Shown here in pieces: positions 10,966 through 24,200 of a stretch of 64,000 nt of DNA (position 1 is the stretch's first letter; every line of letters starts with the position of its first letter). The stretch spans positions 15,639,213 through 15,703,212 of the forward strand of contig CM060854.1 in assembly GCA_030737835.1 (NCBI GenBank), written 5' to 3'. A program made the position numbers and the translations under genes. The notes beneath the pieces are model-generated. The model saw only the letters and a list, made by a program, of their open reading frames with translations, had not been told where the DNA came from and made no database searches. The DNA comes from Acorus gramineus. Taxonomy: Eukaryota; Streptophyta; Magnoliopsida; Acorales; Acoraceae.

Positions 10966-13297
10966 AAATCTATATAACCCTCTACAAACTGTCCGATATC
11001 CACACAACACCCTGTATTTTTGTAAATTCCATATAACCCCTTATAAACACATAAATAAATCCAAATAAATCCACGAGTAAAAAAACCGTTAATAGAATTG
11101 GAACATTATTTGAATATTATGTTATATTAATCCAAGTTCCAAATACTTTATGCAATTAAACCCCTGTATTTTAAGAAAAAAATAAATACATCTATCCAAA
11201 TGAATATTTTACCCCTCTATACTATGCTTTCCAAAATTATAGACATTCACCATTTCCCCACTACCTTCCCTCCTCTCCCCACCACCACCCGCCCGCTACT
11301 TGAACCACCATCTCACCCCCTCCCTCCACCATTCCATGCCCTCCCTCCTTCCTTCCAACCCCCCTTCCACCATTTAAAACACCACTATCCCTCCCTCATC
11401 CCCACCACCACCCAATCCGTCACCACCAATACCCATCCTCTCCTCCCAATCACCCCCTCCACCACGTACCAGCCCCTCCCTCCTCCCAACCATAGTCACA
11501 AATTCAGGATTCAGGTATCATTTGACAATAGTTTTGTTCAGTACGAATTTGTATTATTCGGGAAGATATTCAAAAATAAATTTAAAAAAATTTAGAGTTC
11601 TAAAAACAATTTATATATCACATAACGGCAAGGTCTCCTCCCACAAATTGAAGAATAGAAAATGATTTTTAAACACAAACATGCTAAGAACAGAACATCC
11701 GTCTTTATTGCAGCGCCTCCTCCCCAAAGTAGAAATGGTGCATCAATTCAGGGCAAAGGGGGCCCAAAATCACACGTGTAAAGCTCCATTTGATATTGTA
11801 AAGCTCCATTTGATCCTCCAAGTTGGATTACACGTGTGCCCCCCAAAACAATTCCTAATGTCAATGTTATAAAAACCAACGGTCAAGATTGCTCCATCTC
11901 AAAATCCCAACCGTCCAACCCCTCAAAAAAAAAAAGAAAAAGTAAAACACAATCCCATTCCCACACCGATGTACAAACATTGAAACCCTAAAATCCCCAA
12001 CTCCATGCCCCTATTAAAGTTTCCACATCTTCCAAATTAGGGTCAAGTGGGGCTTTTAGGGTTTGGCCGAGGAGATGTTTAACAAGATCGTCAACCAAGG
12101 GAAACGTAAAACCCTCCAAATTTGATGTCAATGAGTCCTCCATCTTCTCCTCCACCTCAACTTCCACCCTCCCCTCGTCAGTGGTGGCGATCACCGTCAA
12201 CCGGTCCCGTGCCGCCATCACGTCCCCGCCCCCCATAACCTCCCCAAATTCAAACCATCCGAGCCACACAACGAATTTACCGATTCGTCCTAAATTTCAT
12301 AATAATATGACGAACTATTGAATTAGACGTATCACCGCCGATTTGTTCGGCAGATCCATAGTTCGTTGGATTTTTGTGGATATTTGCGAATCATCCGGCG
12401 ACTTTGTGGCTATGCTCTCAACACCATCAATCACAAGCCACCGTCCATCTACTACCCCTTCACTCCTCCCCACTATCACCGTCTTTTTTCTTCCACAAAC
12501 ACTACCACCACTACTATGAGGGCCTTCAATCTTCATTGTAATGGTTGGAGAGAGAAAAAAAAACAAGGGAGGGGAAGAGCTTCACCGGCATAAACAATGG
12601 TGAGAGGAGAGAGAGAGAGTTATTAGACATTTTATGAGGGTTAAAAATGTCATTTTGCATATGGAGTTAAAAAGAACCTAGTTCCATATAGTGGCGGCTC
12701 CAAGAATTTTTATAGGTGGTGTCATTTAAAAAAATAAATTCTATAAAATTTTAAAAAAATCTACTCTTACCATATATTTAACAAAGAATAATATTTTTTT
12801 TTTGAAAATAGAACAACTTACATTAATTAAAAATAAGCAATTGAATGAATCAAAGAAGAGACAATAGACAAGAATTACCATGATAAAGGTGTTTTCTTCT
12901 ACGGCAGACGGCGAACAACAAGAGGGGCTGCGTGATGGGGTGATGACGGTGCGCGGCGGACTGTGGAGATGGGAGAGAAAGAAAGATGATTCAGATCTAA
13001 TATTTATTAGTGTAATACCGTAACATAAATAATTTGAGGGTTTTAAGTATAAAATCTGGGACAAGCATGATTAATTGATGTACAAGATTATCATGATTTG
13101 AAAGTGTAACAATAATAGTTTAGGCATTTTTTTAAATGTTTCACATCCCACCTGGCGCCGCCCCTGGTTCCATAGTTTGATTGACAGAAAGACTAATATG
13201 AACTTACCATGTGTTTGCATAGGATTAGAGAAATTTCTTAAAAAGTCAGGGTGTTACGTGTATGAGACACTTTACAAAAAGGGGTTCTATAGAATTT
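10966..13297. mobile_element. DNA transposon with long imperfect TIRs (element X)
   Basis: The left end (TCTATATAACCC, later ACACAACACCCTGTA) matches the inverted right end (RC: TCTATAGAACCCC, later ACGTAACACCCTGA) over about 60 bp. A related terminus stands alone at about 31694-31755. The interior holds a C-rich stretch (11260-11510) that reads as a Pro/Thr/His-rich frame, and a minus-strand frame at 11988-12269, acidic in its centre, which may be a captured gene piece. No transposase is visible, so it is non-autonomous. A hAT element is nested at 12689. The right end touches MULE-2 directly. Confidence 0.6.
12689..13166. mobile_element. non-autonomous hAT element, perfect 8-bp TSD
   Basis: A 478-bp insertion in element X. 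The left end TAGTGGCGGCTCC and the right end GGCGCCGCCCCTG form inverted repeats of the kind seen in hAT elements. The direct repeat GTTCCATA flanks it (12681-12688 and 13167-13174), which is the 8-bp duplication expected for hAT. No transposase frame. Confidence 0.88.
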
Positions 13298-13391
13298 GGG
13301 TAATTAGCACTTTTAGCCCTTGGAAATTGAATATTTACAAAAATAGCCCCGCCACCCAAATATTTACAGAAACTAGCCCCGCTGAAATTTT

Positions 13392-13550
13392 ACACTGGAG
13401 ACGGATTATATATAATCCGTCCCCAGTGTTGTAACCCGTATCTGCCCCATTTACACTGGAGACGGATTATATATAATCCGTCTCCAATGTAAATCACCCC
13501 CTTATTGGGAATTTACACTGGAGACGAATTATATATAATCTGTTTTCCAT
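13392..13550. repeat. palindrome array at one end of MULE-2
   Basis: Three units at 13392-13429, 13453-13490 and 13514-13550. Each has an arm close to GGAGACGGAT around TATATA. The third is decaying (GACGAAT against ATCTGTT). Confidence 0.8.
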
Positions 13551-14273
13551 CTTAATTTTTTTTTTTATTGTATATAATCTTAATTTCCAATAATAAATAA
13601 ATTCAACATTCAACATTTATGGTTTTGATAAAAAAACCCAAATGTAATCAATAAAATGAAAACAATTAATAAATAAATAATAAAATTTAAGAACATTTAG
13701 GGTTTTGATGTTTAACTTTTGATTCAGAGTTGTTTTTGATAATTTTTCAGGGTTGGCAGCGAATGGGTGGGTGAAAGAGGGACAAAAGGGGTGAAAAATG
13801 AGAGTTTGAGGGCTTGACAGCGGGACAGGGCTTATATATGCAAAGGGAAGTGGTGGGATATATAACTCTAATGAGATATATATATATATATATACTTTTA
13901 TATTTTGATACATTAAAAAAAGGATTGATCATTAGATTTATATATTCTAATGAATTGATTGATATCATTCATAGATAATGTGAAAAAATTTCAACGAATT
14001 GTATACTTTGATACAATAAATGTGAATTTTATAACTAGTCTATAGTACTCCGCCGATGCAACACAATTAGGAACATTAGGATATTTTTTATTAAAAATTT
14101 CTATAGAGGCTTTTATTTAAGCTTTTAGTAGCGAAAGGCAACCATCACTGTTATGTTTTTCGTAACCTCTTACATAGCCACATAGGTGCATGTTTATTTA
14201 CAAGACAAGACAACCTTTTGAAATGATGTTTTGTTTTCATACATGGTTATACAAATCACATAGGTGAAATTTT

Positions 14274-14517
14274 ACACTGGAGACGGATATAATCCGTCTC
14301 CAGTATTGTAACCCTTATCTATCCCATTTACACTGAGACGGATTATATATAATCCGTCTCCAGGAGATGGATTGTATATAACCTGTCTCCAGTGTAAATT
14401 CCCAATAAGGGGGTGATTTACACTGGAGACGGATTATATATAATCCGTCTCCAGTGTAAATGGGACAGATACGGGTTAAAACACTGGAGACGGATTATAT
14501 ATAATCCGTCTCCAGTG
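14274..14517. repeat. palindrome array at the other end of MULE-2
   Basis: Units at 14274-14305, about 14332-14362, 14362-14392, 14420-14456 and 14481-14517. The unit at 14362 has AGATGGATTG facing AACCTGTCT, so its arms have partly diverged. The others pair cleanly. Confidence 0.8.
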
Positions 14518-14805
14518 CAAAATTTCAGTGGGGCTAGTTTTTACAAATATTCGGGTGGCGAGGCTATTTTTGCAAATATTCAATTTTTGAGGGCTAAAAG
14601 TGCTAATTACCCCTTGTTAAAAGAAAAAAAGAAGAAATATTCACAATGTTGAAATAAAAGTCCATGAGAATCCTACCCATTTCGGTGGGATTTTGAAATG
14701 ACTTTTTCCTTTATATTTCTCTTTCTAAAGTACAATAATCAATCATTTATGAAAGTCTTCATAAATTTTGTTTAAATTGAATAACACATGACAAAATGTC
14801 TACTA

Positions 14806-15030
14806 TGAGGAGTCTCAATTGAATAAAGCTTAACTTTTTGTCAATGAAATAATGTCTCAATTAAATAACACTGGATTTTATGTCCACGAAATAATATTTC
14901 AATCAAATAACGCTGGACTTTTTATCCATGAAATAATGTCTCAAATAACGCTGAAATTTTTGTCTACGAAATAATGTCTTAATTGAATAACGTTGGACTT
15001 TTTGTCCACAAACTAAAGTCTTGATTAAAA
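14806..15030. repeat. degenerate tandem repeat (about 50-bp unit) upstream of the membrane-protein gene
   Basis: The phrases GAAATAATGTCTCAATT, AATAACGCTGGACTTTTT and GTCCACGAAATAAT recur four to five times in order with small changes, ending about 250 bp before the start codon at 15287. Confidence 0.6.
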
Positions 15031-15141
15031 ACATAATATTTACAAATCCATTGACATGAATATTTTATCCATGAAAATCTTAATTGACTACCCGGGTAAA
15101 TCTTTTCACACACAAACCCCGTGAAGGTTCCATTTCCTTTT

Positions 15142-15152
15142 TTATATATTAA
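15142..15152 (+). promoter_or_regulatory. candidate TATA box of the membrane-protein gene
   Basis: TTATATATTAA lies about 140 bp upstream of the ATG at 15287, followed by a pyrimidine-rich stretch with TTCTCTGC suited to a transcription start. The position is plausible only. Confidence 0.35.
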
Positions 15153-15286
15153 TTTTTTTTATATTTTAATTCTTTGTTCTCTGCAATAAACCGTGTTTTC
15201 CGCCCTGTTTTTGTTGATCACCTTCATTAGGGCACCTGAAAGAAAAAGCCAAATACTCAGCATCAGTGACTCCCGAAACTCCTCCA

Positions 15287-18200
15287 ATGGACTCTTCTTC
15301 AGCCTCTGCGCCTCCTCCGAAGGAATCCTTCGTCCGCCGCTACAAGTTCGTGTGGCCTGTTCTCCTGACCATCAATCTCGCCGTGGGAGGTGCATTCTTT
15401 TTTCTTTTTTTTGCTTTCATTTGAATTTGTTGTGATTGTTACAAACATAGATAACATTTTGATGTCCGTCACATAAGGATGCGTATGATCTCACCATTTC
15501 TTGATTTTTAGAGTTGCACATGAGGTGAGTAGTAGATAGTTTTCGCCGTGGAGAGTTATAGGAACAGTTATCACCTTACATGAAGAGAAAAATGGGTCAT
15601 CTAAGTTTTGAAATCAAGGCAGCACATTGATTTTGGGTTAACCATTTGGAGGTCAAATATGGCGGAGAGGTAGGGTTGAGTGGTTTTTGTTCTCAGGTTT
15701 TTCATAGTTTTGGTTTTATTAGTGCATGTGTACTTGTTTGGACATTTGCCTTATGAGGCCATCTCCAACCCTTACTCAAAACTATACCCAAATTTCACTA
15801 ATAATTTGAGCAAAAGCTACATTGACATAGTGTGTCTCCGGCGATTACTTTGTGTTTAAAAAATCCTTTTTCCGCCCAATTATTCTTTGATTTGACCTAA
15901 AAAAGGAGCCATTGAAATTTTTGGATAAGGTTTGGGTCTCCTTTGATTTAGGGAAAAAATTGAGTTTTTCTGATTGGTATGGGTAAATGGTTGGATAGAT
16001 ATTTGGGTGAGTTAAATTTGGGTAAAAATTTGAGTTTTTGTTGATTTGGTATGGGTATGGGTAAGTGCTTGGATAGATATTTGGGTGATTTAAATTTGGG
16101 TGCTCACTTGGGTATAGGATTGGAGATGGCCTGATGTGGCTCAGTTTCATATTTCAGTTTCTTGATCTTTATTTCTTAACCCCATGTCGTCATCCTTTCT
16201 TTTTTTCTTTTTTTTTCTAAAGAAAAAAATCATCACTAGCGTACTTGACTTGCTTATGCTTCATACTTGTACTATTTAATATAACTAATTAGTACCAAGT
16301 GTTGTGCTGTCATTTATGGTTGCATGTTAAGATTTCATTGGAACATGATTCACGACCTCATGTAGAATGAAATTCTCGTATTTTTTTATTTTTATTTTTG
16401 AAAATTGGTGCCCCCAAAGTTTGATCCCTTGACCTTCTTTATGGAGATGGGGGTGCTTGTCAACTTTCAGAATGACCTCATTTCTTATGGGTGTTAGAGA
16501 TGCCCTAATTTATGCTTCTAGCTCGAGCTATATTAAAAGGATAATGTTGTGTACAGCTCCATTTCCAGCCTCAATTCCAGTTTACATGCATTTTGAATTT
16601 TTTTAAAATAACATATACATTATCTAATGATGTACATGTTTTTATAAAAAATGAAGCATATATTCCAATGAATTGCATGAATGCATTTATAGAAAATGTA
16701 AAAAAAATCTTTCAAAGCATATACATTGTTAACATAAGCATATGTTCCGTTAACTTTCTATCGACGCATTTAGGACTGGAATTGGAGCTGGAAAAGAATC
16801 TGGGTGTAACAGCACTCATTATTATTGGGACATAATAGTTTCATCGATTTTGAAATGCTTAGTACAATGGAGGTGTACATATGTTTGGAAACTTGGTATT
16901 AGATAGTCATGGTTTGATCAATAGTATTACCATGTATGTTAACAATCATTAAACAAGATATTTCACTATTGAAGTTTCTTAGCTTATGAACCTTTTTTTT
17001 TTTTTTTGCAAAGGAGATTGAAACCTTCATATTAAAAATGATGTCCCTTCAACATAAGGAGATGAGGGATCTTTTAACAAAATAAAGGATAATAAGAAAG
17101 TATAAAAACAAGGGAAAACAAAGAGTGATCTCTTCTCTCCCAATTAACCACATACAAAATCATTAAGTTCATAAAGAAGGAAGAAGAAGCTAGAATATCC
17201 TATAGAGAAGAAAGGCAATGAGAGGTAGGAAAAGAATTAACCAAGATAAGGGGAAGAAGTTTGTGGATTCTTAAAAATGTCTGAGGTTCCCGATGGCTCT
17301 TTGCTCCCACCAGGGACTCAAGGATGCACTCAGGCATGGCCTGGGATCCCTCGTGGTCCTCGATCGGCGAGTAAAGTTCCGGGGGAATCGCGTTCTCCTT
17401 CCAGCCTTCTCTTTCCACTGAGGTCTCAAGGATGCACTCAGGCCCGGCCTGGGATCCCTCTTGGACCTCATTCGACGAGAGTTGTGCCAGAAGGAACGCA
17501 TACTGCCGCGACTGCTGCGGGTCATAGACCTCCATTACGTCATAGTATTTTTAGTTTGAAACTTTCTCAATGTTCAAGATGCCTTGGTTTTTTGGCCATT
17601 GGGCTAGGAGTTGCAGAGATCCGGTGATGTGTCGGAAGTGCCAAAAAGTGGGTCATCAGGGTTTTCAGTGTACTTTTACTGCGAAGACTTTTCGTTCCCG
17701 GTTTAATTCTCACGTCTCACTGCCTCCTAAGTCGGTGCAGAAAACCACGATTGTCGGCTACGTCTCTTCACAAATCAAGAGAGGTTCATAGGAGTAAAGA
17801 GTTTCTTCGTAGATGTGTTGTTGGATATTGGCATGGTTCCGACAACATGACTCGGAAGGTGATTGAAGAGGGACTTCAAGCTAGATGGAAAGGCATCAGA
17901 GACTGGAGAATTATTGATCTCAGCCCGTTTCTTTTCTGATCAGAACCCCTTCGTTCACTGCCAGGAACATGATTCTCAAGGAACAACAATTATGCCTGGA
18001 AGGAGGGAAGGTAGAGTTCCATCGTTGGTTTCCAGACATGGGAAAGACCAGTAATTCACAGATCAAGAGAACAGTGCTTTTGAAAGGCATTCCTTTGATG
18101 TGGCGCAACAGTGTTTCTCTTCGGTATTTGGTTAGTCCCTTTGGGAAGGTTTATTGTGCAAAAGAAGAAATCAGAGATGGAGAAGATTTTCCCCTGGTGC

Positions 18201-21200
18201 AGGTGGTATTGGATATGTTGCAAGGTTGTTCTCTCCCTAATAAATTTTTTGTGCAGGCTGATGGATCTTCCTTTTGTGTGGACGTTCTTTCTCCGTTTCC
18301 CATGGGGAAGAGATCTTATGCAGATGCAGTAAAGGGGAATCTTCATACAACCCTAAGTCCGTTTCAACCTTCAGTACCATTTTCTGGTCTAGCGAGTCGG
18401 GAGAGAGTTGACTCAGTGACTCAGGGTGTTACTCAGGAAGTCAGGAACCAGGTGGAATCGCTGCGAGACAAGGAGCAACTCGGGCAACTCGGCAGTTCCA
18501 ACAAATCCTCACGTGCTATAATGGAAATGTCCTACACCTTTGGTTTTGGATGATGCGGGTTTTATTTCTGCAGATCCGGATCCGGCATTTTCTAAAACAA
18601 TTTCGGGTCCCATTTCCTTGGATCCGGAGGTACGGGTAATTCAAACATCATCGCATCCATGTATTAGCAAAAAAACAAAAACAACTCCTAAGGGTTTCAA
18701 AGTTCGTTGGACCCGGATAAATCTCACACTATCTCGGGTTATGAAAAGATTATTATCGGATATTCCCCATTCATCTAAACCGGATAGAGCAAGATTCACT
18801 GGCTCTTCTCCATCGTCCTTGACTGCTTCACCTGTCTTGACTTTATCAAAAGCTTGGTCTTTTATTCATGATTTCAACGACAACCCTTCGAAAGCTCTCG
18901 TGCCGGTATCAACACCGCTTCTAGATATTGCGAGATGGATTCAACAGTTCTCTATTCATGGGAAGGATAGAAATATTATTTTTAATGCATCAGCCTTGGG
19001 ATTTAGAATTTCTTCTTCTCCTTACCGTTTTCTTTTGCGGTGGCATGATAGAGCCGATTCTGTCAAGAAGAACTCTCTGGTTGCTACAAAATCTGCTAAT
19101 ATAAAAAAGAAATCTTTCAGAGGTCATATGGAACTATTAAATTTTTGATGAAGGGCGAGGCTTCTTGGGGCTGTGGAGACTCCTTATTGCCTAGACGCAA
19201 ACGAAATGATGGTGCAACCTCTGGTACAAGAGGCAAGTCCTATAAGGTGGTTCATCAGTTTCAATGAAGTTGCTTTCATGGAATATCAGGGGCTTGGGGG
19301 ATTCGAGGAAGAGAGAAGCAGTGAAGGATCTTCTGAACAAACATATGGTGGACATCTTTTGTCTTCAGGAGATGTCTTCCAGTTGATGTGGAATTTCTTC
19401 CGGCTATTGGCTCTTCAGGGGGAATTATTGTTGGGTGGAGGAGTAATATTTGGAAGTTGATTGATAGAAAATGTGGGCAATTCTCAGTTTCTATTATTCT
19501 TGTGGAGGTCAATTGTGGCTCTCGGTGGATGTTTTCGGGAGTGTATGGCCCTACAGAGGATTCTTTGAGAGAGTCTCTTTGGTTGGAATTACATGACTGT
19601 CGTAGCTTCAGTACTTTGCTGTGGTGTGTTATGGGGGATTTTAACGCCATTATTTTTTATTCAGATCGAAGCTCTCTTTCGGTACCTGTTAATGGCTCAA
19701 GAGGATTCAGGGACTGGATAACAGATGCTGGGATGATTGAAATTCCTTTATCTAATAAAAAGTTTACTTGGAGCAATCTTCGAGACATTCCTACATTATC
19801 CAAGATCGATAGATGCTTTGTAGATCTTGTTTGGGAGGATTTAACACCTCTATCTGTCTTACAGGGTCTGACTAGAACAGTCTAATCATAATCCTATTCT
19901 CTTATCATCGGCTGCTTCTGAAGCCCGCTCATCTCAGTTCAGATTCGAGAATTGGTGGTTTCTTGAAGAGGGTTTCCACGATATGGTACGTATGTGGTGA
20001 AATTCGATCAAAGTGAATTGTAAGGGGGCAAGAAAGATAGCTACCAAACTCAAAATCCTTAAAGGCAAGCTTAGCGAGTGGAGTAAGCAAATCAAATCCA
20101 ACCGGCGTGCTCGAAAAGATCTGTTGGAAAAGATCAAAGTGAAGTTGGGAGATTAAGGAGGAGGATGGACCTTTAACACCGACGGAGCTTGAGGAAAGGA
20201 AGAAAACCAAAGAAGATCTTGTTATTTTTCGGCAGAAGGAGGAATATTGGCATCGACGGTCTAGAGCGGTATGGCTGAAATTTGGAGACGGCAATTTAAA
20301 ATTCTTTCATAGGATGGAAAACTCAAGGAGGCATCAAAATCTCATCTCTTCGATTATGGATGGTGATGTTAATCTGGAGACTAAGGAAGATATTGAAAAT
20401 CATATAGGGAACCATTTCAATTCTTTCTTTCTCAAAGATTGCTCTTGGCTCCCGGACTGGCATGATGACTCTCTTCCTCAACTCTCCGATATACAGAGAT
20501 TGCACTTGATGCTCCATTTATAGAGGAGGAAGTTAGAGCTGCAGTTCTTGGAATGGAAGGGGATAAGGCCCCCGCTTCAGATGGTTTCTCTGTTAAATTC
20601 TGTCAACAATTTTGGCATGTGGTCAAGGAAGATGTAATGGAAATATTGGAGGAATTTCACTCTGGTCAACAGGGATGTGGGTGCCTCAATGCCACTTTTA
20701 TTGCCCTCATTCCTAAGAAGAGTGGAGTAGGTTGAGTTAGTGATTTTCGCCCTATTAGCCTCCTCAACAGTTCTTATAAAATTATTGCCAAGGTTTTGGC
20801 CAGTCGACTTCGGAGTGTACTCAAAGAGTTAGTGGACCTGAGTCAGTCAGCATTCATTCAAGGAAAATCACTACTCAATGGTTTCATGATTGCCCAAGAT
20901 TGTGTTCCAGGGGCACATTCCTCGAGACGGAAAGGTTTCCTATGCAAGTTAGATTTTGAAAAGGCTTATGATTATGTTTGCTGGGATTTTCTTTGGCAAC
21001 TTCTGAAGGATTATGGTTTCTCATCAAAATGGCTATGGTGGCTCAAGGAGTGTATTAGCACAGTCAAGCTCTCAATCCTGGTTAATGGCAAAGCAGTGGG
21101 GTTCTTTAATTCGGGAAGAGGCCTTCGGCAAGGGGATCCTCTCTCACAAAAGGTGGCTCTCGTGTTTCTCATATTCAATATGCGGATGACACAATTCTCC

Positions 21201-24200
21201 TTTGTGATAAGAGGGAGAGCAATTTGGATGTCTTTATGTTCATTATTAAGTGCTTTGGAATTCTTTCGGGCCTCAAAGTTAATCTTAACAAGAGTAATTT
21301 ATTTGGTATTCATATCCCCTTGGACAAGGTAAATATTATCGCTGCTCGCTTGAATTGTAAAGCTATGAGTCTTCTGACCAAATACCTAGGACTACCTCTG
21401 CACACTTCATCGCTTCGGAAGAGAGATTGGGCCCCTCTCATCGATAGGTTCGGCAAAAAACTTGATGGGTGGAAGGGGAGAGCACTGAGTTTGGGGGGCA
21501 GATTGGTTCTTCTTAATGCGGTCCTTACAAGACTCCCAATTTATTTTCTCTCTGTTTTCAAGATTCCAATCGGCATTCTTAATGAGGTGGACAAAATTAG
21601 GAGGAGATTCCTATGGCGTGGCACTAAAGATGGTGGTTCAGGGCCATATTTGGCTAAGTGGGACCTTGTATGCAGAGATCAGAAGGACGGTGGTATGGGG
21701 GTTCTTAATCTTCAAAACATGAACAAGGCGCTGTTGGGCAAGTGGCTATGGCGATTGATTGCTGACCCCGACTCATTGTGGATTCGCATTATTAGAGAGA
21801 AATATTACAAGAAATGCTTGCGATTGGAGTTAATTCCTCATTCTAGAGCTGCTCTATCCAAAATTTGGAAGGACATACTCGAGAGTGGGGATGCAATTAA
21901 AGAAGATTCAATTTTCATTCCAGGAAATGGAGTTGAAACTAAATTCTAGAAAGATCCTTGGCTCCGTGGTGCGCCTCCGGCTAGTATTTGTCCTAATCTA
22001 ATCCGGGTGGCATATAATGTGCATGACTTGTTATGTGACTCTTTTACTTGTGGGGTTAATTCTATCATTTGGTGTCCTCGGTTGTGCCGAAATTTAAATG
22101 ATGTCGAAGCAATGGAATTTACAAATCTTATGGATCTTCTACAAGGTGTGGAGTTAAAGCTGGAAGATGAGGATGTGGTAAAATGGAAATTGGCACCTCT
22201 TCTTGGGTTCTTGGTGAAAACCCTTTATCGGAGATCAACAAAGTATCATCTCCAATCCTGACTGCTAACAACCATATCCTTATTTGGAGTTCTCTAGCGC
22301 CTGTAAAAATCAGAGCTTTTATGTGGCTTCTCTCCATAATAAAGTGCTAACCAAGTTTAATAGGGCAAAATGGGTTCCCACAGTGATACTTCATGTGTGC
22401 TATGTGGTGGTGCCGAGGAGGATAGGGAACATTTGTTCTTTATATGTCCATTCGTCTGATCGATTTGGGGATTGGTTGGGAAAGCGATTGGTTCGTCATG
22501 TAATTTCCTTAATATTGATGAAATGTGGGAGCTATTCCGTCATAGAAAGAAAAAAGGGGACCGTAGTAATATGGCTAAATTTCAGTTATTCATTCCTCAT
22601 GCGATTTGTTGGAGTATTTGGTTGATGTGAAATGAGTGTCTGTTTCAAAGGAAGAGGGTGTACGTGGAAAACACTTGGGCACATATTTCATTCTTGCTTA
22701 TGGATTGGGTGAAGATGATCATACAAGAAGATAATCCTACCACAATTATGGGTCCATTTTGGTTCACGAGGAAGTGATTCAATTTATCTTCTCATTACTA
22801 CGATTTGGGATTTCCTCAAATCGCACAATTTGTAACTATTTGGAGATCCCTCGTCTCCTTTGTTTGGGGGCTTTTAATTAATAAAAGTGTCTTTCCTTAT
22901 TCAAAAAAAAAAAAAAAACCACATACCAAATCCCTCACCAAGAGATAGTAGAATCCGATTCTTCACCAAAGAGCACCATGATCCAATCTCGAAGCGAAGT
23001 TGTAATACTCACCTATGAACTCAGATCACTAGTAGCAATCATCTACTAACATCACCACTTATAGGTAGAGCTATATGTGAGAAAAATTAGTACGGAGTTA
23101 TTATACAAGACAAGGAAGAAAAACACATCGTACTGAATTGGCGAGTCTATTCTGAAGAAGAGGAAGACCAAGGGTAGAGTTGGGCTCTATCTCCTTAAGA
23201 CGGCATTCGCCCCACACTGGTGCTCACGGATAGCGGTGAATGTCTCCTAGGATACAACGATCGAATGTCCTTTGGTAGCAGCACTTCAAACCAAAGGACC
23301 AACAAACCAACTCTCTTTGTGACATTCTCTTTGACACACTGAACTGGACTGGATGCAATAGAAAGTATGCAAGAATTGGAAGAACTTAGTGATTTCGGTG
23401 GTCTTCAAAATGCAGGAACTGGGTTGTTTTTGTAGATGAGAAAACTGTTAAAGAGACTGTTGGAGGCACCTACTCCAGTATTCAGTTTTTCACTGAAACA
23501 GAGCCGTACTTGCGAAGTGCCAAGTGTGCCTCTAAAACGCCCAATACGCCCGCGCATGCAACACGCGCTGCGCGTGGTGGTGCCCGCATGGAAAGGTTCA
23601 CCATAAGGTATCCACAAAAAATAATTCACTTAAGTACAAATAGCCTATTTTATAAATCTTCAATACTTTTCCTCAACAACCGATATGGGACTATAACTTT
23701 TTCTTCCCCAATCATCAACCACTTTTACCACTCGAAAATGGTTTTGAGAATGTAAATATACTACGTTCATCCCCTCGACAAGAGGAACGCAATCCAATGT
23801 GGTTCCACTATTAAAAAATTAGTGGAACCCAAACTCATTTTGATCAACAAATAGTCAAAACCCAAGTTTTTCCAACACTATAAATGAGTCTAATCTTTTT
23901 GGACCCATCCTAGATCCAATCTCAAACCTGAGACTGTGTTTGGACGTGTGGTTTGAAATGCGGGATTCTTAAAATCCCGCATTTCAAACTCAGCTTTTAA
24001 AAATCATTGTTTTGTTAGCTTTTCAATCACTATGTTTTTTTTGGCCTGGAGAACCAAGAGAGGGGTTGAAAGGCTAAACACTAAAGTGCGTTTTGATCTA
24101 CATTTGAGAATCTTTTGCTTTTTAAACGTGAAATTTCTCCAAATGCATATCTAAACAGGGCCTGAATTTGGTGCCCCCCACTCTTGACTTAATGAAAGAA

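Larger units (their letters stand above)
13298..14612 (-). mobile_element. internally deleted MULE-PMD derivative, reverse orientation (MULE-2)
   Basis: Ends GGGTAATTAGC / GCTAATTACCC and TIRs match MULE-1. Read on the minus strand, bases 13845 down to about 13570 repeat the MULE-1 5' leader (positions about 200-455, including the TTTATTTATTATTGGAA text), then jump to the sequence found near MULE-1 5930. The transposase and PMD genes have thus been removed by one internal deletion. About 420 bp at 13850-14270, partly related to MITE family M1, have no counterpart in MULE-1. No convincing 9-bp target duplication is visible (ATAGAATTT left, CTTGTTAAA right). Confidence 0.85.
17162..22916 (+). 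mobile_element. L1-type LINE, full-length but inactive, 16-bp TSD
   Basis: A non-LTR retrotransposon with zinc-knuckle ORF1, endonuclease/RT ORF2 and an A-tail ending at 22916. Target duplication: AACCACATACAAAATC (17146-17161) and AACCACATACCAAATC (22917-22932), one mismatch. This brackets the whole element and shows that it inserted at nearly full length. Both frames carry stops and frameshifts. Confidence 0.92.

Noticed and set aside
11200-11595. Pro/Thr-rich frame as a cell-wall protein gene
   Set aside because: No signal peptide, low complexity, and inside element X between its terminal repeats.
13289-14621. 9-bp target duplication of MULE-2
   Set aside because: ATAGAATTT and CTTGTTAAA do not match in any register tried.
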